A stretch of 64,000 nucleotides of DNA from Plantago elongata. Taxonomy: Eukaryota > Streptophyta > Magnoliopsida > Lamiales > Plantaginaceae. The notes beneath the pieces were generated by a model. That model was not told the DNA's origin. It saw only the letters and a list, made by a program, of their open reading frames with translations, and made no database searches. The stretch lies in contig JAYMSP010000223.1 in NCBI GenBank assembly GCA_036897095.1, forward strand, positions 1 to 64,000. The letters run 5' to 3'. Below, in pieces: positions 9,375 through 22,199 of this stretch. The translations under genes and the position numbers were made by a program. The number at the start of each line of letters is the position of its first letter. The stretch's first letter is position 1.

Positions 9375-12300
9375 TTAGCCTGAATTCCGGTTTAATAAAC
9401 TCCTGAACAAATAAATTCCTAGACCGCCCATAGCCAATGATGCTAGGATTGTGGATGGTCTAATCAATTCCATCCCAGATGGCCCCCTTCTTTTTTGTCT
9501 GCTGTCGTGCTTTGACCAATCTCCAACATTGTCACGAAGAAGAGTGTTCAGATTCTCGAGTTGGTGCATAACTTGGCGTTGTCCTCTCACTACGTTTGAT
9601 AGCTATTCAAATAGAGCATATCATCAGCCAGACATAAACTAAGGAGGAACTGAGAGATAAATAGGTAATGAATAATCGATAACAAGGCAGCAGAGGGTAA
9701 ACTTAGGACGCATCACTACAAGGATTTATTTAAGAAGATTAAGTGAAATAGTAATACCTCTTCAACCAGAGTAGCATCTCTGGCTAACTGATTGGACGAT
9801 GAGGAATTCTGCAAAACTGATCCAGTCAATGATCCGTTCCCCAAACCCGATATGAAGTAAGAAGTTGGGGCAGACCCATTGCAGTCAGCCTGCACTCCAC
9901 CATTTTGAAGGCGCGGAGAAGTCTTTTCGCTGGTTAACTTGGAATTTAACTCTTCAATACGAGCCGTGAAATCATCCATCCTATCGTTTAGCGTAGAAAT
10001 TTGTTCTGAAAGATGTGTTGCAGCTCCCTGTTTCACAAAATAATAAAGTTTCATTAATTACATGTGCCAAGTGTCGAATAAGTTTGCGGCAGAAAAACAA
10101 AGTGAACATAACTGACCTGATTTTCTGCTGAAGAGTCTACTGCTCGATCCTCAAACCTTCTGCTTAACTTGCTGGATAGATTTTTGTCCCTGTGTGTTGA
10201 ATATGAATGGGACATACCACTGTTCAACAATATTAAAGAATTTAGAGTTAGAATGAAGGTTAAAAGAAGCTAGGTTATGACGATAGATGAAGCAGCACAA
10301 CACAGCAATAACATTTTGAAAGTCCACGAGAACAAGAGTGGTCCAGTTTGCCACGAAATGTGGAACTTCTTCAGGCATTGATGATGGAAAAACGGTGTAC
10401 GTAAGCATATAGAAGAGGAAGAGGGCTCTATTTTTTTAATTTTTTTTGAATGGTTCAAGCATTGACAGTGGTAGCGGTTATTACCTAGAGCACTTGAGAT
10501 TATATGACTAAAGAGCAAATAAATTTCACTATGAGACTTTAAAAGAGTTCATAGGAAGGAAATGCCTTTTCAAGTTTTTTATTCTGGTTGCTGAGGCTCG
10601 CGAAAGTGCTTCTTTTGGACTTGAGACGAGGTCCTCATCCAGGCTAAGTTTGGTTTTTAGATCATCCGGCAATGCCTGTCAAAGATTCAGGTTAGCATCA
10701 CCATTCATAAGCTAGAAATAGTGCAGTCTAGAGTGGTAAACCTACCATAACTTCGTTGACAAGCTTCTCCAGCTGTATTTGCTCAATATATGTACGAGAA
10801 ACATATGATCCTTCTAATCCCAGTTGTTCAGCTATATGCTTTACAACCAAGCGATCTCTACCTTGTACCTGTATCAAACCAACAAGTCAAACCACATTTT
10901 TGACCGGCCACATGGAACCAAAAAAGACACAACATATGATTACCACACAAACATCAAAAGAGGGTAGCATGCAACAACACGGAAAAGGCTTAGTGTTGAA
11001 AGAATTGCAGATATATTACAGTAATCCAAGGGTAAGAGACTCAATGAAAGTAAGAGGTCCACCCTCCTTAAATTAATACAAGTTGCTAAAGTTGGTCTCC
11101 GTATACAAGACCTTCAGTTTAATATTAGATCATTTCAGGTTAAAGTTGGCTTAGCAAACTCTCAAAAATGAACCTTCTAAATCTATAAATTAGAATGGAT
11201 AACCCGGTGAAGACAACCTAAACAGAGCATCTGAAGTTTTCAATGTCTCATGTACTCCATACAATTCGTGCAACATTTGACGTCACGCTCAATCGAACGA
11301 TTGACAGAAAAAATTACTTCCAATACAATTATCAGTTCTCAACCATGCTATCATTTTGTAAAAAAGGAGAAACTTATAGGAAGTATCAATTTTAGAGAAC
11401 AGGAATAGTAGTGACAAGTGATCATAGCACATAGAAATCAGAAAAGGTGCCTAACCTGAACATAGTGACGGTTCAACTGCTCAAGCCAATCAATTTTAAC
11501 ACAGACTTTGTCATTGCAGAAGACATGGCTGCTTCTTTTGAGTATGGTTGCTATCGTGTATCCCAAGGCCATTAATCCACCAAGAAGCCGTACACTAACT
11601 TCAAATGTTATTCTTGGAGATATGACAAATGGAAAATCCGTTACCCATTCCTGTGTTTCAGAAACAAAATGTATGAGAAACCAACGATTCTAGCTCCCAT
11701 TATTGTCCTAGTGCTGGAAAACAAGATTACAGACTTTACAGTTCCTTTTCAATTCCAGTTGGTCCAAGCTTATGTAATAAATAAATCAACCACTTGATTA
11801 AGTAGCCTTCAAATAGCCGGTAACATTCATTTAACTTCAACAGTTACTAGGTTTCATATATTGTAAACGTTATATTTTCTATGCAGTACAAAATATTCCT
11901 CAGAAATACTATGCCAACCTATGATCAGGATATACCTCAAACATAAGATTGTATTTTCCATCTTTATTGCGCATGCGGAGATATGACTGGCATGTTTCCG
12001 AATCTTCACCAGGTGGTAAGAGATATATGTCATAAATCTGCTCTGTGGTTTCCTCATGTTCATCAGACATGACAGACTTGATTTGCTCCTCTGTCACTTT
12101 CTTCGAAGACTGGAAAAGAGATAATGCAATAAATTAATAGACAAAAGTATAAAGTAGAATTATTGCTCAAGATAAACATTGTTCTGATTGGTACCTTTAG
12201 TATGTAAGTAGGACTCTGGAATCCAGTGAAGGGATTAAATTTGTTGATGATTTTTATCTGCGCAGTGCGCAGATCAGGCTCGATAAAAGCCTTATACATC

Positions 12301-13516
12301 GGATACACCTGTAGAGAAGTTCGGTTGGTACGTGTACCACAGATTTTAAGTATTTCATGCCACATTTAGCATAGGATCAGAAAAGCATACTGTTTCAGAT
12401 ATTTGGTGTATTATTTCTTCTGGCTCCTGCCCAGCACGCTGTATGTCACGTAAAACCCGTTTCACAAGATCAAAATGAACCCCGCCAGTCACAGATACCC
12501 GAAGATCTAGAAAAGGACGCAACTTCTCGCTTAAAGCATAGATTCCCTCAATAACCACAATACGGGAGCTTGGGACTTCTACCCTCCTGCAATATCAACA
12601 ACTCGATCAAACAACTATTCAGTGGCATTTACATATACTCCAGATGATAACTAATTAAGGACAAAAGAGGTTGTTTCTGTAAAAGAGCTAGGGTATAATA
12701 CGGATAGGGACCTGTATCCTGTCCGAGAACTGGACTTGAAATCATATATCGGGACATCAACTGCCTCCCCTGCCTTCAGATCTTGAATGTTCTTCAACAA
12801 AGTATCATAGTCTGTCAAGCGCGGGTCTGTAGCATAAGAAATTTGAGAAGTCATATAAATATTTCACAAGACAGCATAGATGTCATTGCTCATGGTATCT
12901 AGTACAGAAAAACTGTTTGGTAGCTAGAGTAGGGTAAACAATAAAAATGAGATGGGACTTAAACTTTCTGGCACGCAAATAAGTTCGAGCTTTGATTTTG
13001 ACACAAATAGGGCCATTCTTGTAACTGGTAGTAGGGTGGTTTAGGGTTTAGGGCTGGATTGGACATGCTGCTGCAAATGCAATTATAAATTTCTATTCGG
13101 ATGGATACTTCAAAATAAGTCAGGGCACACTTAACAGCACATAATAATTTCCAATAAAATAAATTCATACATCATAACTAACCGTCGAAGTTTCCATCGA
13201 CAATGCGACTTGCATCATTGTAATTATCCATTGAAATGACAGCCACGCTGGGCATGAAATTAAGAATCTTTTCTGTGAATACAGTCTTCCCGGCTCCAGA
13301 GGGGCCGGCTACCCCTATTAATATAAGTCCATCATTTTTTTGAGCCAACAACTGGCATGCACGAACTACAACAAAGAAGCCCTTTTCAAATGACAAATTA
13401 TCAGGAATTGGGGCGATCTCACAGCGATCCGAGTCCTTCCTTTTGATCAACCGAACTTGATCCTTCAAGAGACCATGCCTCCTTTGATTCAATTCAGCAT
13501 CACTACTTTGGGTCAT
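9375..13516 (-). CDS. TTM2: Triphosphate tunnel metalloenzyme, uridine-kinase-like plus CYTH (TTM1/TTM2 type)
   Basis: Predicted 653-residue pyrophosphatase. In Arabidopsis TTM1 acts in leaf senescence and TTM2 represses immune responses. Coding exons: 13183-13516, 12712-12826, 12391-12586, 12195-12308, 11936-12109, 11456-11650, 10746-10868, 10566-10675, 10117-10219, 9758-10027, 9375-9602; all phases join. The N-terminal P-loop kinase-like domain has Walker [12 protein letters not shown], then MDNYNDASR and [20 protein letters not shown]. The CYTH domain follows ([31 protein letters not shown]); as I recall, the acidic ExExK motif of other TTMs is replaced by a TYDIY-like sequence in this group. 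A coiled coil ([20 protein letters not shown]) and a C-terminal hydrophobic tail ([17 protein letters not shown]) suggest a tail anchor, as on the mitochondrial outer membrane. Intron 8 appears to use a GC donor. [10 protein letters not shown] was chosen as start by homology. The TTM1 versus TTM2 call leans on gene order. Confidence 0.93.
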
Positions 13517-13537
13517 TTGTATTATGCTTACTTTCCT

Positions 13538-14659
13538 CTGCAAGATGAAATATTTGGACCACATAAACAACTGAAGAAAAAGATAGCTGGCAAAAACTAG
13601 CTTGGAAAAGATGTACTTCTTAGGCAAAAGCATAAATCATTACTCGGAACATCAAGCCTATCACATACACTACCACAAAATATGCATTTATCCTTGTACT
13701 CAAAGGTATTACTGCTTCAATCAGCCATATACATAACCAAATATACAGACTTGTACGTCAAAACACAAGGTAATGAGTCTATTAAAATGGCAAGCTCCAC
13801 AGACTATGTAGTAAGACAATATACTACTATCATAAGTTACTTCCAGGCTGGTTAAGCACACATTTATCAGTCACTATAAAAGACAAAGCAGAAAACTACA
13901 CTTTCCCAAGCAGCTTGACAATAGTGAAAATGATTTTACCAGCTGCACCGGAGTTAAAATGATTCCGATTCATACTAATTCCTTCACATAGTGAACATCA
14001 TGTATCACAAGCAGCTTGACAATAGTACAGGTACTAGCTAGTCACGCATAGATTAGCAACAATCACATCCCAAACCGCAATGCAGCATACATGAACAAGC
14101 ACATAATCAAAATAAACCCTATCAACGCCATAACCATACCAACGTCTTCATAGTCAAACCATATTAAGAGGATATTCGTAAGCCTTAAGCTCGAAACTAC
14201 CCGTTACACATCATCAAACACTAGTTGTCATCTAAACATCTATGATCCCCAAAGAAAATCACAAAAACCTACATCACCAATGTACATTGCAACCGGAATC
14301 CACTTAGCCCAGTAAAGAAAGAACACAATCATGAGTAAAGAAAACATCAAGATATGTTGAAACAGGAGAAGAAAACAAAAAACGGCAAACACATACTAAC
14401 CAGAGCAGACAGAAGAAGGAGAAACCAATTCCGAATTAGAGCAAGACAAAAAAGTCCAGTACCAAATTTGGATCTACTACTTAAGATATACAGACAAAAA
14501 CAACAGAAACAAGTATAAACAATACACCCAATTTCACCTCCTTCTCCTTCTTCTTCTTCTTTGTATAAAATTGGATCAATCAATGCAGAAAAAAAAAGGA
14601 GATATTTTGTATTCAATAAAAACAATAGCCAGAAAAGATCAAGAGTGACTGGACTTTAC
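13538..14659 (-). other. Long 5'-UTR intron of the TTM gene
   Basis: The minus-strand donor CAGAGAG|GTAAAG at 14659 and acceptor CTTGCAG|AGG at 13538 bound 1,122 bp without coding potential, about 20 bases before the start codon. An 18-bp string AAGCAGCTTGACAATAGT occurs twice in it (about 13910 and 14010). The untranslated exon would lie just right of 14660. Confidence 0.6.
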
Positions 14660-15428
14660 CTCTCTGGGCAGGAATTCTTCCACACCAAAAAGAAAAAAGG
14701 GAAGCTGCTTTATTGCGTACGTGTGGCTTTCTCGTTTTCTTGAATATTGCTGTGTAAGTTTCTCTCTTCTTGTTTTGTGTGCACTCTTTTTAATTGAATT
14801 GAATTTCAAGAATTGGAAAGACGGGATTTTTATTTCATAAATAAGTGATTCTTTCTGATCTTCTTCTTGTTGTTGTTCTAGTGTCCAAGGAATTTTGGGT
14901 AGCCACGAACGAATTTATAGAACAATTTGGGGACAAGAGAAGAGAAGAGAATAGAAGAGAAGAGACTAGTACCAGTGGGAGTCTCTCACCTCAAATCAAC
15001 TTGGCCATTAATACTCACTCACTTTTTCCAATTTCCATTGTCAAGTAGTATACCAAATCTTCTGTAATTTGTTATTTCAACAATCATTCCTCTTTTTCTG
15101 CTTTCGACTTTTCTTGGAAAAATATATTCGCAAATTTTCTAAATTAGCATCTCGTTTGGACTTATTAATTGGGATATTTATGTGGGTGAAGGAAAGGAGA
15201 TTTGTGCTAGAATATTCAATTTTATTTTTATTTTTTACTTTATTTTAGACAATCATTTTCATTTCACCATCTTTTTAAAAAATTAAAATAAAATTCTTCT
15301 CATGATCGTCATATAGTTACGGTTGAGCTATATGATATTTACATTTAAAAATTAAATGCCAGTCAATTCATATTAGTGACAATTTTGTATTTTCGTTTAC
15401 ACATTTATAAAATGTGAATAAGATTACA

Positions 15429-15571
15429 GGACTGATTGAAATGACATTTGAATGAGAATTTTTGTGAAATTCTGTTTGAAATTGAATTGAAATGAGGGTA
15501 TTTGAAGTGTATTTTAGGTCAAATCAATGTTCATCGAACCAAAGCATTTAAATACTTGGCTAATCAACCCC
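15429..15571 (+). mobile_element. MITE family copy A
   Basis: About 140 bp starting GGACTGATTGAAATGACATT and ending GGCTAATCAACCCCT. The core GAAGTGTATTTTAGGTCAAA is shared with copies at 16524-16718 and, reversed, 54661-54801. The ends are imperfect inverted repeats and no coding capacity exists. Confidence 0.7.
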
Positions 15572-15724
15572 TACGTGATAAAAATTTTACAATATACTTT
15601 TATGTATGTCAAGTTGGCAAAGTGTTAACTTTTTTATGAAAATACACTCTAGTACATCTTTTTCCTTTTTGACTTTATGATTATTATATATTTGAGTGGC
15701 TTAAGCTACTATATTTTCCTCCAT

Positions 15725-15910
15725 TCGTATTCCCTCCGTCCATCAAACTTTATACATTTATCGTTTCTAATCATTCACCAAACTTTATACTTATTTAAAA
15801 AGAAAACTACCCCACAACAAATAAATAATAAACAATATTACCTTTTCCTTTAAATTATACTTTCACCACTATAAATAATTCAAACAAACCCCATTTAAGT
15901 TAATTATCAC
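15725..15910. mobile_element. Stowaway-like half element
   Basis: It starts ATTCCCTCCGTCCATCAAAC, the typical end of plant Stowaway elements. The complementary right end (GGACGGAGGGAGT) was not found, so it seems truncated; the right boundary is a guess. Confidence 0.4.
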
Positions 15911-16523
15911 AATTAACTTGACAAACCCTAGTGACCTAGGTATATATATATAATCAAAGATCAGATCTATTTTTCACTCACCTAGACGCCTCCTTCTCCC
16001 TGAATTTCTCGACATGTAATCTTCTCCACCGATCTACACAATATTCACCGATCTACACCGATAGGTTCAAGTTGATGCATTTCATTTTCTATTTTCACAT
16101 ATCAAATAAAATGTTCCATTTTTATTTTTGAAATTTCACCTTAAAATATAATTAAGTATATTCAAGTGCTTAATTAGTTAATTTGGCTATATATCTATTT
16201 GAGTTGAAAAGGCTTAATTGTAATTGTGTCTTGTGTAAAATTGTGCTCGGATTTCAATTGCCTACTGTTTGGCAAGACTCAAGAGTTGAACTTGTACAAA
16301 CACAATTGAGTTAAGGAGACAACAAATTTTTTATACCAAACATAGTACATAAAAGTAAAATAAATCAATTCTAGTTCAACTACTATTGACGTTTTTTTAA
16401 CTTATTGAAGTTTTCAAAAATTAAATTCAGTAGTAAAATCACTCTCAGATGGTGAGAGATGATTGTACTGCCAGAAAAGGTCATGGATGAAGAAACTTGT
16501 GGATATAATTACATAATATTTCT

Positions 16524-16718
16524 GGGCTGATTGACATGACATTTGAATGAGAATTTTAGTGAAATTGTGTTTGGAATGTAATTGAAATGAGAGTATTTGA
16601 AATTTTGGTGAAATTGTGTTTGGAATGTAATTGAAATGAGAGTATTTGAAGTGTATTTTAGGTCAAATTACTGTTCGTGTCAAATTGGGGCATTTAAATG
16701 CCTGGCCAATCAGCCCCT
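16524..16718 (+). mobile_element. MITE family copy B, internally duplicated
   Basis: The terminal inverted repeats GGGCTGATTGAC and (reversed right end) GGGCTGATTGGC match at 11 of 12 positions. It shares its core with copy A. About 49 bp are directly repeated (16552-16600 and 16601-16649), making this copy longer than copy A. Confidence 0.75.
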
Positions 16719-16950
16719 CTATAATTTGAAACTAAAGAAATGAAAAATAGAATCAATGATAATTAAAATCATTTTCTATTTACTTTATTCTCTATTATTT
16801 GTATTCATTAGTGGGAATCTTGCTATTATTCGTATTTATTAGTTGAAATCTTTCTATGATTTGAAATTAAAGAAATAAAAAGTAGAATCACTGAAAATTA
16901 AAATCATTTTCCATTCACTTTATTTGCTATTATTCATATTCATTAGTGGG
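16718..16950. repeat. Tandem duplication, period about 135 bp
   Basis: A stretch beginning TCTATAATTTGAAACTAAAG recurs as TCTATGATTTGAAATTAAAG at about 16853, with moderate divergence through the TATTCATTAGTGGGA motif. It is AT-rich and non-coding. Confidence 0.7.
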
Positions 16951-17219
16951 ACATTTGCATGTTGTTTCAAGAACGGGTCGATTACTGGTTCGAATTTTAA
17001 AACATATCTCTGACTACATGCAACTACGCATTGTAATAACTATTGAAAGCAAATACTAGGCATTCAGTATAAAAGGTGAAAATAAACAAATTATAATACA
17101 TTATGTATTGCAAGAAAGAACTTAGGTTACAAAATGAATCAAAATGTAGAGCTTGAAATTTGAATATGAAGTGTACAAGTATAATCTCCTTCGTAGATAA
17201 ACACTCAGTATATGCAGGC

Positions 17220-18619
17220 TCATGTGTTCACAAACCTGCAGTTCCTTCTAACTTCTCCATTGGCATAAGTATCCGAATTCGTTATGTTTCCCATTTTAAC
17301 CATTGACTCTGAGAATTGCTCAAAGAACGCGACTGCATCTTCAGCATACTTGGCGACGAGTGATTTAGTTTGGACGGCTAAAAGGCTGGAGTACAGTTCT
17401 TGGTCTGAACTCAAGAGCCCCTCTCCTCTTAACAGGACCTGGTAGTAGGAATTGTCGAATAAAGTTGGCGTAACATAGTCCATTGCTGACTCATTTTGCT
17501 CATCTCCATTTCCAGCTGGACAAACGGACTTCAACTTACTTAGGTACTTCTGTGAAAGTGAATTAACACCTGAGGTCGACTCAAAATCTCCATATATTCT
17601 GTTTCTGAAATTCTTACACCGTGCCATGCCAATTGTATGAGCTCCTGCAAGAAGTAATATGAAATGAATTTGTGATGACAAGAGCGTCGAAGATTTACTC
17701 TATGCTGTTGGTTATATGGATGGCATGGTATTCAGATGATTCGAATTCCACCTCGTGCTATAGGTGTGAAGTGCTTACCGGAAAGAGCCACCATGTCGGT
17801 GACAGATAGGCCTTGATAAAGAAATTTCGATATGATGGTGACAAGCCCATCGTCTCCTTGGGGAAGGTTTGCTTCAGTTAGTTCAGTGCTTGCAGTTTTC
17901 GAGTCCTTTCTTCCCAGAGGAACAGCCCAATATGGTCCACCAACCTGTACATACACATCAATTTATTAAAGAAAAACCTCTTAACGCGAACCAATTTACC
18001 GGTCAATAAGATTTTTGCAATTTGCACTGGATAAAAATAAGTAGGATGTAATATCAGGCGGTTCTTGTGTTAAGATTCGAAGTACCAGAACAACTGCATC
18101 TCTAGCTGCAACTGTAAGAAGATCAGCACAAGAGACTGTCCCAGGGCACTCGGATTCGAGACTGTTCTTAATCCTGTCAATGATTCTGAATCCTTTCAGC
18201 GCGTTGATGTTAGTAGGGGCTTTCTTCTCGCCTGCAAGCGAATATGTATCGTCTAACAAGACCGATGCATCACAACCCTGCATCCACAATTCAAAATAAC
18301 AAAACATTTCTCAACCATGATGAGTGTGTTAACAATATTTTCCAAAACCGAATAATGCGTAGTTAAAAAAAAAAAAGACCTGAACAAAGCAATCATGGAA
18401 GTGTAACCGGAGAATCAAGGCAGCATTACGCGGATCAGAAAGTACCGCACACTCCATTTCTTTCCTGATAATTTCAAGAACAGTTGGACAAGTTTTTTTG
18501 TAGTAATCTAATGTCAAATATGGTTCACTGTTTGCATGGATATTCAAAAAGGCCAAGATTGAAACCAATACAAGAAGAAAATGTAACACATGCGGCTTGT
18601 AGTGCACACAGGATGCCAT
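17220..18619 (-). CDS. PRX11: Class III secretory peroxidase (peroxidase 11 type)
   Basis: Haem peroxidase of about 340 residues that oxidises phenolics with hydrogen peroxide in the cell wall or apoplast. Coding exons: 18380-18619, 18086-18277, 17779-17944, 17220-17644; phases all join, giving the common four-exon plant peroxidase structure. A hydrophobic signal peptide ([19 protein letters not shown]) precedes the mature start. The distal haem site is [10 protein letters not shown] followed by [11 protein letters not shown], with the catalytic Arg and His present; the proximal His lies in [14 protein letters not shown]. Paired cysteines include [16 protein letters not shown] and the C-terminal RRNCRFVNT. 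Motifs such as [19 protein letters not shown] and MVKMGN resemble Arabidopsis peroxidase 11. A possible TATA sequence (TATATAG on the minus strand, about 18682-18688) sits 65 bases upstream of the start codon. Confidence 0.95.
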
Positions 18620-18689
18620 TGCTCTAGTCTTGTTTGGAGAGTTCTGAGGGAGATCTGTAGGTTATGGTTGTGACTATGAGCTATATAAG

Positions 18690-20340
18690 TGAGATTCTGC
18701 ACATGCTTGCTAGTCTAGAGGTACGCTTTTTGAGTGTAGTTTTGTGAAAAGTGTTTGTAGTCAAGAGAAGATGTAACAACCAGAAAACTGGTTGTTGAGT
18801 TTTCCCTAACCTAAAGTAATCATACAAATCAGCAGAAAGAAAAGAGGAACTTGACTTCCTGTAAGATTTGATTGTTTTTGTGCCTCAACTCTAAGCACAA
18901 AATACTGAAAACATAATGTAATTTTTCCTAGCGAACATACAGAGAGTCGAGAGATAAAATTGACGAATTATGTATGTGTAAATCGGAGTTGAATCACAAA
19001 TGTAGTATATTTGAGTTTTGTGTGCACGATTTCTAACCGGACAGACCGGTAGACTTTTCGAAAGGAAGAGTGGAAGGGTAACTTAAAAGATGGACATATT
19101 GCTTGATACGTGAAATTTGGTAAAGCAAACAGACCTAAACTTGGCGTTGTTTTTCCTGTAAGGGAGAGTTCGTAGGTTTTACCACTTTTAACTTTCTTAA
19201 TAGAAAAATATTCTTGGATTATTATGATTCGTTAAACCATTGACTAAACTCCCATCTGATTTAAACTAATAAATCAGTGTTATCGTTTAGATATATGATA
19301 TTCAAAGTCAATTGAACTTTCATCTAATTTGCTATCTACTGGACACAGGCTTTTTTAACCAGATATCTTAACAATGACAAAATAGAAAACACTTGAATCA
19401 CTAGCATCCAATTTTACTTGTCAACATTTCAAAAGGTAACTGTAGAAAGAAACCTATGTAGGTGTATCAACTTTCGAGCAAGTCCTAGATTATCCACTGC
19501 TATATGCTTCTACCAGAAATGGAAATATAAATACTGTACTCATACTTCCCATGGAGGGGTAAATGACATATCATATTTTTCTGGTGGAGAACCCCACGTA
19601 CTTGAGTGCAAGAGATGCCGATTGCGAGATCACGAGAATGTAAATTATCTGGTACTCTTGGTAAGCAGAATGGCAAGAGAATTTTACCCAAACGGTAGAA
19701 TATCTTGATAACAAGGAGAGCTCTAGAACAATGTGACCCTAGAAGAATATTATAGCATGGCCTCTCTGTATCCGTTTTAGCAGTACCTTATTTGACAGGA
19801 AATTTCACCTTGGTAATGTCCGCTATGAACAGCTTAACATAGGTTACTGCTATTTCATGAATGGTAATCTAATGCTGGCTATGTACATGCCAAACAAAGA
19901 CTTTTCGGTGGATAAAAGAGGCAGGTGGGGGAGCATAAAATTTAAATCTCACACGCATCAAAATTGCAGACTGCATGATGCTTACCTAAGAACTACTCAT
20001 CTCAAACAGACAATAGCCAGAAGTGACCAAATTATCTCCTGCAAAGCTGCTTATTAAGCAGGAGGCCTACCTTGTGTAACGATTAATATTGACCGTCCAT
20101 ACAGTGCAAACTTTAGCCAATAAGTTGAAGGATTGATCAGACATAGAAATCAGCACATTTAAGATATTGTGGAGCTATGAAGTTTCATGAAAATAGGTGT
20201 ACCAGCAATAAACTTGATAAACGGCATCAGTTCAAACTTCAAACATACATGCAAAGAAGAATACAACAAACAAGAGAAGAGCAGAGACAGTTGGCGTTCT
20301 TTGTCTGTGGCATATGGGAGAGCAACTAGTAGCCAGTTGA
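18690..20340. other. Spacer upstream of the peroxidase gene
   Basis: The left part is the probable peroxidase promoter; the right part probably includes the 3' untranslated region of the PAC1-like gene. ORFs here look random and no repeat family is recognised. Confidence 0.5.
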
Positions 20341-21135
20341 TCATGTATACAAATCAGAATCAACGCGACCCTTTCTACGGCTTGACCTTACATACTCATC
20401 CTCGAAACTCCCCTCCATACTGTATTTTATGCCAGTTAGGACATTTCTGGCAAATACAGATTTTACCAAAGACAACGCTGGCAGACCAACATCAGGCCAT
20501 GAAACACATAAAGTTCCCTTCATCTTCTTTATCTCACACCTACTCAGGAGAGCAGCAGACAAGCCATCTATCATGCTTCCTGATGGAAGGTAATCCAATC
20601 CTTTTATTAGCGACAAATCCCCAAATTTTCTTTCCTGTGATGTCTCCAGCTTGAAAGCATTTGACTCGTCTGGGGACAGCCTACCACGGAAATTACTCCT
20701 CTGAACAGTGTCCAGGATCAGAACCCTCTGAGGTTCAACCTTTTCACCAATAAGACATGTTGCCACTGCATGAGATCGCTCTGGAGTCACAGGAAACTGG
20801 ACCAATACAACCATCACCAGTTCATCAGCATTGTCAAGGGTATAAATGTTACAGGATTTATCACCAAGGGAGGGTCGAATACTATAACCAGATAAAGGGA
20901 CCTCAGGAAGAACAAGTGTCCCGACAAGAGTTTTAGAGGACAAGTGGTGTAGAAAGTGAAGAGATGGGGAGGATACAGCAATAACGAGCAGTGAAGGGCG
21001 GAAAGTTTTTGCAGAATCAGGAGGTGAGAATACCAGGAAGGGAGATGGGAGAGGAGGTGGTGAAGGTGTGAAGTTGTTCAAATCTTCCAACAGAAATCTC
21101 GAGGGTGGTGGGATGTCTGTTATCACATCATCCAT
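20341..21135 (-). CDS. PSMG1: Proteasome assembly chaperone 1 homologue
   Basis: Single coding exon, 264 residues. PAC1 pairs with PAC2 to assemble the alpha ring of the 20S proteasome in yeast and animals. I recognise the plant family from motifs such as ALILDTVQRSNFRGRLS-type sequence (here RVLILDTVQRSNFRGRLSPD), then LDYLPSGSMIDGLSAALLSR and KGTLCVSWPDVGLPAL. The N terminus is proline-rich. The start MDDVITDIPPP is the only in-frame methionine with a family-like N terminus. An acceptor (TTCTCAG) at 21158 and a donor at about 22016 suggest an untranslated first exon. Assignment rests on remembered annotation of the plant family rather than a catalytic motif; the C-terminal basic tail (RSSRRKGRVDSD) has no assigned role. 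Confidence 0.75.
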   Translation of the reverse strand: MDDVITDIPPPSRFLLEDLNNFTPSPPPLPSPFLVFSPPDSAKTFRPSLLVIAVSSPSLHFLHHLSSKTLVGTLVLPEVPLSGYSIRPSLGDKSCNIYTLDNADELVMVVLVQFPVTPERSHAVATCLIGEKVEPQRVLILDTVQRSNFRGRLSPDESNAFKLETSQERKFGDLSLIKGLDYLPSGSMIDGLSAALLSRCEIKKMKGTLCVSWPDVGLPALSLVKSVFARNVLTGIKYSMEGSFEDEYVRSSRRKGRVDSDLYT

Positions 21136-21157
21136 TTTGCTATCTAACTCCTATGAC

Positions 21158-22016
21158 CTGAGAAGTAACATAACATTAGAAATGAGTGTCGAACAATTGT
21201 GCCAAAAAAAAAAGTAGTATGCAAACAGTTCATCATCATAATCCTTCAGTATAATAAACAGAACAAAAGGACACTTGTGAAGCTTCATTAAGAATCTAAA
21301 GTGAACTCATTTAATACTTCTAACTCATATAATCAGGGGGTCCCTATAATCAGGAGTTCTCAGGAAATATGTCCATCTGATTATTCAGAAATGAGTTCTT
21401 CTCTTCAAAATAAGCAACACAAAGAACAACTTGTGTGGCAGTCTAACTGGTAGGGGGAAGCAAATCAGGACGATGCAACTAGCACTTGGGTCGATTGTAA
21501 TGCCGTGTATCCTAATATTCAAGGCGTGTTAACAGTTAGATCGTAATGCAATCTTTTTAACCAATTCCCCGACCCTAACAGCTCCAACGATTCAGATATA
21601 AACTAGGATCTTCATTTACAAGATACTTACAACAAGTTGTAGATAAAACCCTAACAATCAAACAGGAAATTCTTGACAGCTACATCAATGCAGTTCTGCA
21701 AACAAATGGAAAAGAGTATCCATATGATACTGAGAATACGAAATTTATGCATACACAGTTACAGAACAAGCAACAAATCATTTTAAGGTAACATCAGCAC
21801 AAGTACATCAGCAATGAGTATTTAACTCGATTCAACTTGCTCTATATTCGATTATTATGAGTGTGTAGAGTAAAGCAATTCGTGAAATGGCGAAACCTGT
21901 TATACCCTAAGCCTAGCACAATCTAGAAAGTGAGGTATCAATAATCACATAGCATTTGCAACAATGTCTAAAGGTTAAAAAATAACGTGCGGTGGAAGAG
22001 AAGAAGACGGACGAAC
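21158..22016 (-). other. Probable 5'-UTR intron of the PAC1-like gene
   Basis: CGCTAG|GTTCGT at 22016 is a candidate donor and TTCTCAG|GTC at 21158 an acceptor. The 859 bp between lack coding potential. The preceding untranslated exon would lie at about 22017-22110. Confidence 0.5.
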
Positions 22017-22199
22017 CTAGCGGCGGCGATCGGCGGCAGAGATGTGCGTTTGCGGTGGTGCCTGAGAGAGAGCTGGGTGCTAGTACTACTAGTGTTGGCT
22101 TGCTCCAGAAGAAAATGGTTTGTGTTTCAGCTAACATCTATTTCTAGAAGTTTATTTGGGAAATTTTCATCAATTGATTGTAATTGAGCATTTGAGTCC

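Larger units (their letters stand above)
14760..17219. other. AT-rich spacer with MITEs
   Basis: No gene is recognised. It contains two related MITE copies, a Stowaway-like half and a tandem duplication, listed separately, and should include the TTM promoter at the left and the peroxidase 3' region at the right. Confidence 0.6.
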
